From contig PUFA01000072.1 of NCBI GenBank assembly GCA_003508835.1, positions 2,046,001 to 2,110,000 on the forward strand: a stretch of DNA of 64,000 nt. Direction: 5' to 3'. A program made the position numbers and the translations under genes. Shown here piece by piece: positions 1 through 10,689 of the stretch. The first letter of the stretch is position 1, and each line of letters opens with the position of its first letter. The DNA comes from Eonycteris spelaea (lineage: Eukaryota; Chordata; Mammalia; Chiroptera; Pteropodidae). The notes under the pieces were generated by a model that was given only the letters and a program-made list of their open reading frames with translations, ran no database searches and had not been told where the DNA came from.

Positions 1-164
1 AGTGGAAAGTGGGGTAACATTAGTTATCAATAAAATTAAATAATATCCTAGACAATTAGTACCGTCCGGTCTCATACATGGAGTCCCGCCTGTGCGGGAG
101 AGAGAGTCCCATTCATTATCCCATAGAACTTCCATTTTAACGGCGGCAGCTTCTAGCATCGCAC

Positions 165-395
165 AATAAATAATAAACATATTTACCATGCACCAAGGAC
201 CAGGCTAAGATTTCATGGGGATTATTTAATATAATCTTCACATCACCCTTATGAGATAGATAGTTATTGCATTGCCCCCACTTACAGATGAGGAAATGGA
301 GGCTTAAAGGAAAGTAGTTTGCGTAAGTGATCATGGAGGCGGGATTCAAAAGATCCCTCAGTCTTCTTCCTCTTGAAGGCTGTGCAATTGCTAGA
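165..395 (+). repeat. MIR SINE
   Basis: Has the MIR order 'ccatgcaccaaggaccaggc', 'ttaatataatcttcacatc', 'acagatgaggaaatggaggc' and 'gcgggattc'. Nearly full length. Confidence 0.85.
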
Positions 396-480
396 AGCAA
401 TGGGAGGGTAGAACTGGTACGGCACCGGTTAGCTGCCTGGTATGTGCAGGCTGTGTGCTAACAGTTCCTGTCCATTAGAT

Positions 481-666
481 CAGGGGTTGGCAAGCGACAG
501 CCTAGGGGCCATATTTGGCCTGCCGCCTGTGACCACGCACCTGTGATCACGCCAGTATCTTTACATACTGTCCCTGGCTGCTTTCACAGTAACAGAGACT
601 GTTTGGCCCACAGAGCAGAAAATATTTACTACATAACCCTTTACAGAAAAAGTCTTCTGACCTCTG
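481..666. mobile_element. hAT-Charlie MITE ('ggcaaac / ttctgtaaaggg' type)
   Basis: Ends 'caggggttggcaagc' and 'tttacagaaaaagtcttctgacc', with internal 'ccatatttggcctgccg', 'ggctgctttcac' and 'cagagcagaaaatatttact'. It belongs to the same family as the copy at 19.4 kb. I think this is the MER3 or MER58 group but cannot choose between them. Confidence 0.8.
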
Positions 667-694
667 TGTCAGACCACTGAATCCTTCTACTAAT

Positions 695-775
695 AGCTCC
701 ATGAAAGAGGGATTATCCCAGTTTTAGAGATGAGGAAACTTAGTTCAGTTCTAAGCAGTGGTTCTCTGACTTCTA
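695..775 (+). repeat. MIR core fragment
   Basis: 'gggattatcccagttttaga' followed by 'gatgaggaaactta' is the MIR core. Confidence 0.6.
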
Positions 776-1029
776 AAAGAAATTAATTTTATGAAAACGC
801 TGAGTACTATTCCTATTTTTTCATTTTGCAAAGAGCAGGTGAGAACACAGTCATGGACCAAGAACTGGCTATTGGGGGTCACTCAATAACTTCAGCTAGT
901 AAGCAGCAGGATCGGAGGACACACAGGTCTATTGACTCGAAAGCTGGTGACACTTCTGCTCTATCTGTTGCGATAATCCGTCTGTGACGCGTGCATTCCT
1001 TCTGTCGTTCAATAACTATTCATCGAGTT

Positions 1030-1140
1030 ATGGATTCACGAATTCATTGAGAATGAATTCATTCATTCGAAAACTACTTATTGAGCATTTCCTATGTGCC
1101 AGGTACCACGCTCACGCCAAGGACACGATGAATCATTTCC
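1030..1140 (+). repeat. L2/MIR-type fragment
   Basis: 'ttattgagcatttcctatgt' then 'gccaggtaccacgctcacgc' is a standard L2/MIR motif block. Confidence 0.55.
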
Positions 1141-2926
1141 CGCCATTTCTCTCTCACCATCTCTCTCTCCTTTTGGCTATTTTGCTTAAGACCCAAAACT
1201 CAACTCCATCACAGCTCAGCTAACCAGTGTCTTGTTATGGAAGTTAGATCTGCTAGCCGTTATGGAAACGATCCACAGGAAAACATCGAAACAATGATAT
1301 TATAGGGTCCTTTTCTTTCTTTCTTTCTTTTTTAAATTTCATTTTTCAGTGTAAGTAATGACTCTAGATGCTCTCAGGACAGGAAGAAATTAAATAATTT
1401 TTATCAAGCCAATGAGACCTTTCAATCCCGGGCTCCGAGTAAATAGTTTGAAAGTACGTATTTCTAGTTTCAACGTTCTCTAATAAGGGATCAGGCCACA
1501 GCCTGTGAGTATAAACCCCATCTTCCATTGATAACTACCGCCACCTTTTTAATATCACATTTCTAGAAATTATTCTTCTCTTACAGTGTACTATGACAAA
1601 TAGAGCAGTCAAGCTACTTAAAAATACAAGCGAAAGTTCATTATGTCAAGTGACTATCAAGGCATTTCAAATTAACATTCACATTGTTCAATAAATGAGA
1701 ACATTCAAATTATGGCATTATATATAACTTTGTAATAGCCAACATTTAAATATTTCTGATTCTGAATTATTCCTTTACATTTTCATTACTTTAATAAGAT
1801 TAGAAGTACAAGAGAAGTTCCAATTACTCCACTGATCATAGGCTGAATATTTAAAAACGATTAAATGACACTTACTGTGTATTCTGGTCCCAGATGTTCA
1901 TTTGGACAAGAGGGAAAAGAAAAAAAAAAAGAGAGACAAAATGATGACTTAGACCACACTTATATGTAACATGAAACCAGAGAACAAAAAATACTGGCAC
2001 ATTATAATTATTATAAATATGGTGAAGAACCTTCCAAAAATTAAACTCGCATAAATACTGAATGTTTCCATGTTTGCTTTTGAAACTCTTAAATATGACA
2101 CTTTGGGGGCTGGACAGATAAGGACTGTGAGACAAGATTCAATTATCCTATAGGTTTGTGGCTAATTAAAAACCAAAGAGTTGCCATTATAAAATCAGGA
2201 TTAGAGACTAATAATTCCAGTATAGCACTTCATTAACCACACAGCGAATCTTTTAGTGGAAAAGCGGCTTTCACAACCAATAAGATCTTGTTAGGATGAC
2301 ATTCAAGTGGGGTATAGAATTTTCATGTGACGAAGGGAAGAAACCAAACCTTCTAAATTTTTTTTGCCACAGTTTCTAGCTCAGTATCAGCACAGAGGTC
2401 ATCACTTCTCCATTATCGGTAAGAGGGAACATGATCTTAAAGATTTTCAACTATCCATTTTCAAAGGTTATAGTTTGGGACAGAGAGACCTAACAGAATT
2501 TATAGTCAAGATGTTTATTTGTGGGGAGGCGGGGCAGGAATGAAGGAAGGCCTATAAAACAAGTCAAAAGAACTTGTTTCTAAACAAACCACACCCAAAA
2601 ATCACTTGGGGAATACTGATGGATCAGAAAGAAATAAGGATAATGGAACCTCTAGAAATGTCACTAAAAAGAACTTCACGTGTCTTTTTCAAAAAGCTAT
2701 CTACATTAAGCACTTAAGGGAGGAAGATGGAACCCTTAGCTTGACACCACCCCCCTCCTTTCCCAGGAAGAGGGCCAACCTAAAAGGATGAAGGCAAAGA
2801 GTGAGGGATGCGTTACAGGGCTTTCCCACAAGTCCCTGCTTGAATGACAAACCCTAAATCAGTGAAATCTGACTATGGTTATATCCTCTTGCTACCCATA
2901 ACATACTGATTGCACGAAGGACTTAC

Positions 2927-3015
2927 CTGTAATCGTGTAGGGATAATAGTTCCAAGCCTTCTCTGTAACATAGAATATTTTGGGAACAACAGCTCTAGCC
3001 CAACTCGGCAGTTTG
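2927..3015 (-). CDS. PITPNC1: PITPNC1 coding exon 3 (internal exon, 89 bp)
   Basis: PITPNC1 (RdgB-beta) is a soluble class II phosphatidylinositol transfer protein that binds and moves phosphatidylinositol and phosphatidic acid between membranes. Read on the minus strand, this exon supplies the last base of a split Ser codon, then 29 codons beginning KLPSWARAVVPKIF and ending NYYPYTIT, then the first base of the next codon (Glu in the known protein). These match residues 67-95 of the mammalian protein as I remember it. The acceptor is a long pyrimidine tract followed by ttag (AG at 3016-3017) and the donor is G|gtaagt (2921-2926). The exon starts with one base completing a codon and ends one base into the next, so it fits exon 2 exactly. 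The residues form part of the PITP-domain fold around the lipid-binding cavity. There is no stop or indel. The gene assignment is firm; only the species is unknown. Confidence 0.97.
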
Positions 3016-3529
3016 CTAAGGGGAAAGAAAGAAAGAAAGCAAAAAAATCAGAGTCTGTCCGGAGCCTCTCTGTGCTGGATAAATTGACTGCTAGAGGAAT
3101 CGGAGCTCTGGGCCACCCAACCTTTCCCTGTCTCTCAGGCCTTTGCCAGAGTTAATTGTTTTCTGTGCGTATTCCCTGCTTTTCAAACGTGGGAAGGTGA
3201 AAGCTTACAGCCCAGTGTGAGGGTGGGATTGTAAGCCTGCCCTCTTCGATTTGATTACAAGGTCATGAGAATTCAGTGCCTTAGAGGTGCCAAGTTTGGG
3301 GGATTTGGCCAGACTGGCCTTTGTCTCCTAGGAGAGATACGGCAGAAGTGGTATGAAGAAATGTTTAAGTTCAAATGAGGGATGGGGGTGTGGGAGGGAC
3401 AGAGGCGAATGTTAGAGTCAGACATCAGCTTAACAATTCAGATGAGTGGAGTTTAGAAAAATGGACTACAGCCACAGAGAGTAGCCACTTCAGAGATACT
3501 ACGAGAAACAAAATATGGTCCCTCGATGA

Positions 3530-3981
3530 TGATTGTGGTCAGTTGACTTGCATCTCCCATAAAGATGTATCCACGTGCTAAGCCCCAGTACCTGTGAATT
3601 TCTTTATTTGAAAACAGTTTCTGCAGATGGAATTAAGTTAAAGATCTCAAGATTTAGGGTGGGCCCTAACTCCAGTGACTGATATCCTTTTTAGACAAAG
3701 GAGAGAGAGATTTGACACATAGAGACACCAGAGGGGAGATGTGAAGACGGGGGGGGGGCAAGGTCGGAGCGATGCAGCTATAAGCCAAGGAACACCAAAG
3801 ACTCCCACGGACACCAGAGGCCAGGAGAGAGGCAAAGAACAGACTCCCCCTCGGAGCCCCCAGGAGAAACCAACACTGCCAACAGACTTCCAGCCTCCTG
3901 AACTGTGAGAGGATAAATTGGTGGTATTTCAGCCACCCGGTTTTTGGCAATTTGCTGCTGCAGCCCTAGGAAACAGATACA
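3530..3981 (+). mobile_element. MLT1-type MaLR LTR
   Basis: A solo LTR beginning TG and ending near CA. It shows the MLT1 landmarks in order: a 'gtacctgtgaat' block, 'gggtgggccctaa', 'gatgtgaagac', 'gaactgtgagaggataaa' and a terminal 'gcagccctagg' block. The G-run at 3750-3759 is internal. Non-coding, antisense to PITPNC1. Confidence 0.85.
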
Positions 3982-6377
3982 ATGACAGCCGCGCCTCTGG
4001 AGCAGAGACCCATGCAGGCCTTTGCAGAAAACATATTTCTAAAACACAGAAAACCCAAGGGCACAGGTCCCGAGACCTTTTGTAAACCGAGGGCTAATTA
4101 AGTTTTGTTTTGTTCTGTTTCTCTTCAGAGGCAGACTCGACAGCATAGCCCAGGCCCAGAGAAATCTTTAAATATTGTATTTAAACATATAGTATTACAC
4201 AGTCCTTAAAGATGTCTGCATGAGTTTTATTCTTCCCCCCGCCCCCCCCCTGCCCCAGCCAGATACCCTGGGGTTTTCTGTCATTCCAGATGCTACCATT
4301 TTTTTTTTTCCCTATTCTGGTGCCTACAGCTAAGTGTCTGGGACCCGATGTCTAGCAGTACATCAGACCCAAAAAGATGACGCAGGCTCTCAGCTCCTGA
4401 GGGCTTCGCGTTGGCAATAAAGAACACCAGGAAGCAGTGTTTGAATTCTGAGCTGATATAACTAGGAAGGGTGGGGGAGGGTCGGGCATCACTGCTAGCA
4501 CCTCAAATCCCCAAGCCCTCTCGGACATGGCATTTAACGACAACCAGACCGAGCAAAATGCTGTGTACCTTGCATGTCTTCTCAAATTGTTTCTCTTATT
4601 TCTGACAGTATCCAGGACCTGCTTTTTAAAAGACACATATGATTTCCAATGGCTGGCCGGACTTAACTCAAGCTCTGGGCCATTTATCAGGGTTAGAACG
4701 AATGGAGAAATCAAAGCTCCCTGAAGTCAGGCGTGGCAGACGGGACCACTACTCTCAGGTGGGCTGTGAGGAGCGGGCTGGAACAGTTTCATAATTCACG
4801 TAGCAATTCTTGCTGCTCTAACGCAGAATGTCTCGCTCCTGTAAAGTCATCTCCGCAGTAACTGCTCATTTACCTTCACATTCACACTGCTCGAAAGGAA
4901 AGTGCTGCTTCCTGACAGGGGTTTTTATAGCTTCTGCCTATGATTTATTTTTTTTTCAGTCACCGAAGCTGGAGTGCCACCGAGGCCGACGTCAGGAGTG
5001 GGAAAATCACAGTGGGCTGGCTTGCGGGAAACGTTATGAGCGAAATGGGTTCTCTCCTTTTTTGCCCCCAACCCCAGAGTGATATGTCAATGGACAGTGT
5101 AGGAAGAACTGGGTTTTACATACGTACATACAGGCGAGTGGTTTTCTTCTGCTTTTAACGGATGGAAATGGGGATTATAGGATCTCCCCAAAGTAGGCTG
5201 GGCATTGTTTAGCTTAGAAAAATCCATACGACTCTCTACGAGGCTTAGGGCCTGCTCGCCACTGTTGTCCTTGGGGGAGGGGTTCCATCTACACTGCACA
5301 CCCCCCAGATTCATTAGGCTCTTCATGCAGAGCACTCTGAGGCCCAAGCCCCGCTCCCTCCATAATTTGTTCCCTACACCATTTAAAAAGCCTCCCAGCA
5401 GAAGCACATTCCTAAGCGACAATCGTTTTCTGGAAGGGAGATGAAAAACACTGGCAATTTTCCACTCACACTGAGACTTTTCCTATTCCTAAATGGTCAG
5501 GACTCTAGAGCCTGCAATCCTTATTTTAGCTGTTTCGTTCACCAACGCATGCAGGATACACAGCACACAATCAGTTACCCATTCCAACGAGACACCCTTA
5601 AAAACGCAATCATTTAGCTACCATGGCTGGTACGATTTTATGAGACTCTTCTAATTAGTCTGGGAAGGAGGCTTTGCTGGTAAAAGTCCTTTACCAGGCC
5701 GGGCACAGGAGTGTTTGCCCTAAGTTCCATACCACGCCATTCTAAATGTTTTAAAGCCCACTACCAGACCTTTCCTTGGACCCCAATCTCCCCAGAGCAC
5801 ATCGCTATTTAAACCATTTTTGTCTGAGAACGTAAAAGTTTCTTTTTCCCTGCAGCAATGATTTATTGGGGCTGCAAACAAAAATGGAATTAAATTCGTC
5901 ACCGCTGTTGCTACCACTTGCATGATGCATACTGTCACACGGCCTACAATTCTAAGGAGAAGTCTGTCACTCAAACTCACAACTAGGCGTCAAACAGGAA
6001 CTTCGCTTCTAGAAAGGCACCAAGGTTGGAATCATGTCCTCTTAATCCACTGGCCAACAGTTCATCTCATCATGACTCCAGCTTCAAAGACACTGAGGGA
6101 AAAGATGGACCTTGGTCTCTAAAACCTTTATGATATCAGAAAACGTGCTGCGGTAGGAAGATGTCATGTTTCCCTCTGTCCGTGCCTCCCCGAAGACAGA
6201 CGTTTCAAAATGTTTGGTTTCTTCCTTTTAAACTTAGTATGAAGTAAAATGTATTAATGGCACAGCCTGGCGATCGCCTCACCCCGTTTACACAGACTGT
6301 CCTGGTTTTAGCACTGAAAGTTCCATGTGCCAAATTCCTCAGTCCTGGACAAACGGAGATGGCTGGTCACCATAAAG
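3982..6377. other. Intron 2 interval without recognisable gene or repeat
   Basis: Mixed-composition DNA with a C-rich run (4236-4250), short T-runs and no coding signal. The parts 4480-4720 and 5740-5960 are non-repeat and CpG-containing. They may be conserved regulatory DNA but this cannot be told from one sequence. Confidence 0.5.
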
Positions 6378-6594
6378 CGGTGGTTCTCAATGAAGCAAGG
6401 GTGGAGGGGCAGGGAGCAGGTTTTGTCCCCCAGGGTCGTTTGGCAAAATCTGGAAACATTTCTGGTTGTCATGACTGGGGGTGGGGGGGGGGGTCAGGGA
6501 TGCTGCCCAACATCCTACAATGCACAGGACCGTCCCCGCGACGAAGCATTAATCTGGCCCCAACTATTAACAGTGCCAAGACTGAGAAACGTAC
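6378..6594 (+). mobile_element. MER20 (hAT-Charlie MITE)
   Basis: About 217 bp with hAT-type ends ('cggtggttctcaa' and 'gactgagaaac'). Internal MER20 markers are 'tttggcaaaatctgg', 'ggttgtcatgactggggg', 'catcctacaatgcacagga' and 'caacta...cagtgcc'. Full length or nearly so. The internal G-rich stretch 6479-6494 is lengthened. Confidence 0.9.
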
Positions 6595-7848
6595 CCGGGA
6601 CATAAGTGAATGCAGTCACGGCGACAGGCTCATACCCGCCCCGGGCTTTCCTGAGTCACAGCCGACCTGGTGAGGAGGCTCCACGGGCATGATCTGAGCT
6701 GGTCTCGGGTTAAGAGTGTTTATGTCATAAAGAATTTATGGACCTGAAGCCCAAACTGTCTCTTCGTTAGAAGCTTCTGGGGCTGTATAATCCCGATATC
6801 GCCCAGCTCTCTACGAGAGCTAATCTCATTTGCAATTTATGTTCATTGGGGAATATCTTTTGGCCCCAGGAGGTGGTGAACATCATTAGGCCAAATGTGG
6901 TCTAAATGGAGTCAAATTTCATTTTCTCAACAGGGATCCGAATCGCGATGGTCTTAACTGGAATTGTTGGACTTACACATTCCCAGCAGAAAGAATCCTC
7001 CCCGAGTCCACGAAAAACAGTGCTTCGCCCCCGCGTGGCGTGCCTGAAACCTGTCACTCTCCATGCTGAGATCATGCTCAAACACTGCAGCGTACGCGGC
7101 TGATTTTAAAAAGGACCAAGCTACCTGCGCCTCCTCATTTCCCACTGGTCCAGAAGGGATGGTACGACCTTTCGTTCCTTCTTTGTGCCAAAACCTGACA
7201 TGTGACAATTACTTGATAATAAGCAATTGTTCCTACTCGCTTCCATATACAGCAATTTCCGAGGTCTTTATGTTTCTTCTGCGGCCGCTGTGATTTATTC
7301 TCTTACTCCTCTTAATGGTTGTTCTGGCTGGCCTTTAGTTCTGCTCTTAATGTCATTCCTTCTTTGACGGCAAAGAGAAGGACATTTCTGGGCTAGAGCT
7401 GTGACCTGTGAGAGGCGTGCGCTTTACCCACAAGAAGTTCCCTGGCTTGGACATCACCGCCACTCTCCCTGCCTAAAAGGACAGGTTGCACTGGAATTCT
7501 AGCCAGTGAGGCCTGCCCGGTGCCGGTTCTTGGAAGGCTCTGCCTGGCTAGCGTGCTGTGAAGGACCCAGGGGGCAGGTCCACACGCATCAGCATCATCC
7601 GTCAGAGGGTAGCAGAACCAAGGTGGGAAACCGCCTAACTGCATGCTCTTGAAGACTCCAACAGGCCTAAATGGTCTGTTTCTGTGACTTCCCATAAGAG
7701 CTGTTAAGGGAGAGAGGGCAGGTGGGCAAGGGGGGCCATCAACATAACACCTGGAATGTTCTTAAGGACTGAGATGGGAACAGCATGAATAGCAATGGTC
7801 TGAAAAGTATGTCATGGAGAAGTCTCCGACATGCTCTGTTTCCCCCAG
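6595..7848. other. Intron 2 interval, nothing identified
   Basis: Non-repeat-looking intronic DNA between MER20 and the AT-rich tract. Short ORFs on both strands overlap and none has family resemblance. Confidence 0.5.
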
Positions 7849-7945
7849 CATATATATATTAAAAATTATTATCAATTAAATTGTTTAATTTTACATTCAT
7901 ATTTATCTATTAAATATATATATAAGGTTAAATATTTTAAAATAT
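7849..7945. repeat. AT-rich low-complexity tract
   Basis: TA-rich sequence with runs of 'tatatata' just before an L2 tail. Confidence 0.85.
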
Positions 7946-7954
7946 GTAATGTCT

Positions 7955-8112
7955 GTATATACTGTGGCTATGGTGCATGTCTGTCACTCCCAACTAGAAC
8001 GCAAGTCCCACAAGGGCAGGGATCTTTGTTCTGCTCATGGCTGCAAGCCCAGAACCTAGAATGGTGACTGGCACACAGCAGATGCTCAATAAATATTTTC
8101 TGAATGAATGAA
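7955..8112 (+). repeat. L2 LINE 3' end
   Basis: 'ccacaagggcagggatcttt', 'cctagaatggtgactggcac' and 'gctcaataaatattttctga' then 'atgaatga' is the classic L2 terminus. Confidence 0.9.
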
Positions 8113-8174
8113 GATTGTCTCTGGATATTCAGAAGCCAATAATGACCATGAAGATTCTTTCAAAATAGCATGGA

Positions 8175-8265
8175 AATAAGCTCCGAGGTCAGAATCTCTG
8201 GCTCTGACACTTTTCTATGACCTGTTGCCTTGGCAGTGGGCTCTCCAAAGCCACATGAGCTCTTA
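8175..8265 (-). repeat. Possible MIR fragment
   Basis: 'agaatctctggctctgacac' followed by 'ctatgacctgttgccttgg' resembles the MIR 3' half in reverse. Confidence 0.35.
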
Positions 8266-9154
8266 CTCTGGGGGAAGAGCTGGGAGAATAGGAAGAGGAA
8301 ACGGAAGAGAAAGACCCAACTCATGGCAACGAAGCTCTGCCAGTGAGCTGGTAGGTACAGAGATCAGCTGGTGGCTTTGCCTGTCCAATTAAACAGGATC
8401 CGTGGCTTCTGGAAGCTGTACTTTCTCCTATCCAGAACCACTGGAGGCCAGGGGAGGTTGCCGTGGAAAGCAAGGGCCACATGGCAGGGGAAATGTTCTC
8501 TCCGTGCAAATCGATTCTGGCATTAGGCAGAATCACTGCTAGAAGCTGGCAATCCTCCCTGACTGGCAGCTGCCAGCACAGCCTAATTAATCCAGCAGCC
8601 GTGGTGGGGAAGAACATGACACTTCATGACTGAAAAACAAGCCTAAAAATAGGCTCCATCTTTGCTCCAGTGTACCTCCACCCCCACCCCCTGGTTCCCT
8701 CTTCTTGTAGGCTTCAGCGGGAAAGGATTAGAGAGATGCTAGAGATGAAGAGAAAATAAAAAGGGACCAAAGAGAAGTCCCACCCTCTCATGACTCTGGG
8801 CTACAGGCTTTATTTAGAACCACTATTCCGGAGTTTGATTATAGTATCTTGCCTCCTTTTCCTGGATGCCCGCTGAAACCAGGATTTTTGAAGACAAGCC
8901 AAGAAATACCACTTATTTGGTTAACTGAACTGGATCAAAGGCCCAAGGACAACCGCTAAATGTACTAATACATCAGTACTAATGTAATGTCCTAAATGTA
9001 TTAGGCAACTGCCAAGATGTATTGTGTACCCAGTAGTGTATCCGATGCTGTAAGAAGGGCCAGAGGACAGAGCAACCCCATCATCCCTGAGAGATGAGAG
9101 CAAGTAATAAAAGGATAAGTGGCATTTATAAAAGTTATTATACCCAATTTAAAA

Positions 9155-9420
9155 AGAGGCAAAGAATTTCAACAGCTTTTTCTCCAGAGAAGATGTGCGA
9201 ATGGCCAATGAGCACATGAAAAGATGCTCAGCATCACTAGTCATTAGGGAAATGCCCATCGAAGCCACGAGATACCACTTCACACTCACCAAGATGGTTA
9301 TAATAAGAAAGACAGACAATAACTAACAAGTGTTGGTGATCATGTAGAAAAACTAGGACCCTCCCAGGTTGCTGGTGGAAATATAAAATAGTATGGTGCT
9401 TTGGGAAATGGTTTGGAATT
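9155..9420 (+). mobile_element. L1M fragment, ORF2 C-terminal part
   Basis: 'gaatggccaatgagcacatg', 'aaaagatgctcagcatcac' and 'cacgagataccacttcacac' are the L1 ORF2 block encoding the MANKHMKRCSA-type motif, followed by 'gttgctggtggaaatataaa'. Truncated on both sides and full of stops. Confidence 0.85.
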
Positions 9421-10019
9421 CTCCCCCGGCCCCGCCGGTGGTAACTTGGGCTGGGACTGGGAACTCAACGGCAAGTGATAGAAAGAAAAAAAGGGACAAT
9501 TTGGACCTACCCATGGCAGCCATGGTGGTGATGGCAGAATGAAATGGTTTGATTCTACTTAAAGATGGTTGTCGTCATTGCTGCTGTTGGACCCTTGAAG
9601 CTGCCCATTCTCAAGCCTCCAGACAATTCTGTGGGCCACTAATATTCTTTTGTGAAATGTCCTTTCTGCTTGAGACAGTCCTGACTATACAGGCTTTAGT
9701 ATTTCCAGTGCCTCTCTTATAGTTGCTTTGGGTAATAAATCGCGAAAGCAGTTTTTGAATGGGACCTGGCTCGCTTTGTCAGCTCATGAATTCAAATCCG
9801 TAGGACAACAGTATTTCTCCGTGTAAATTATTAAGTGGACGCTGGACTGTCTTAGCTGCTGCCAGTCTGCCTCTCAGGACCCACTTTCCTGTGGCCAGAG
9901 AAGGTGTCCACAACACGCCACAGTGGCACGAGATTCTCGAGAGTTGAAGACCTTTGAGAATCAATAGCTGCAGAGGAGGCTTTCTCTGAACTTCCCTTAT
10001 TTGCCTAAAAGCAGAGCCT

Positions 10020-10432
10020 CCTGAAAGAATTCACCTTTCATCAATCCCCTCCCTGGGACTTTCACAACCAGAAGATTGACTCCTGTCACCAGAGAAGAGA
10101 AGTCAACCCCAGGAGAAGAAACTGCCTAGACAGACATTATCAAAACTATCATGTCTCCCCATCCGTTCTCCTAAGGTTACATTCATTTTTCATAAAAGCC
10201 ATTTGCTATTTCATAAGTATCTTTTCTCCCCTTCCCCTTCCTCTATTAAAGTGGTATATCAGCGCCCAAATTCTAACCACTCATTTGAGTCCACTTTTCT
10301 GAGTGTTCTCACATACATATGTGAATAAAAATTTCTTTTCTTCTGTTAATCTGTCAGTTTCCATTTAATTCGCAGGCCCCCAATCACTAACCCTAAGTGG
10401 CTTGAGGAAAAGTTTTCCTCCGTAACACCACT
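10020..10432 (+). mobile_element. Probable endogenous retrovirus LTR (3' portion clear)
   Basis: The 3' part has 'cctctattaaagtgg', 'cacatacatatgtgaataaa' with a polyadenylation-type AATAAA at 10323-10329, 'cttctgttaatctgtcag' and a final 'ggaaaagttttcctcc', the layout of an ERV1-like LTR with its U3/R/U5 end. The 5' boundary is not visible and no internal viral coding sequence is present. Confidence 0.45.
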
Positions 10433-10689
10433 CATGAGATGGTGGATAAACCCACAAATGCTGGAACCAGTTGGCGTAGGACCCTATTTTGATCAGAAGG
10501 TAAGGACCACGTCCTATTTATTAAGGGATTCCCCCCATTACCCAAACAATTTGATGCACAGGTTTCAATTAATGCCCATAATGAATTCTAATTATGAAGC
10601 AGCCTCACTAACATGGCAGTCCCACAATCTGCGCATGCTGGACCTGGGTCAACTTGAAATGGGTTAAACTCGAGTTTGTAGCTACAAAG

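Larger units (their letters stand above)
1..2926 (-). other. PITPNC1: PITPNC1 intron 3, 5' part
   Basis: Sequence following the exon 3 donor on the minus strand, running out of the window at position 1. The next exon (starting with codons for EYTCSFLPKF in the known protein) was looked for and not found. It holds MIR, L2 and hAT fragments, listed separately, in AT-rich DNA. From about 1130 to 2900 I see no recognisable gene or repeat apart from a short TTTC run at 1313-1332. Confidence 0.9.
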
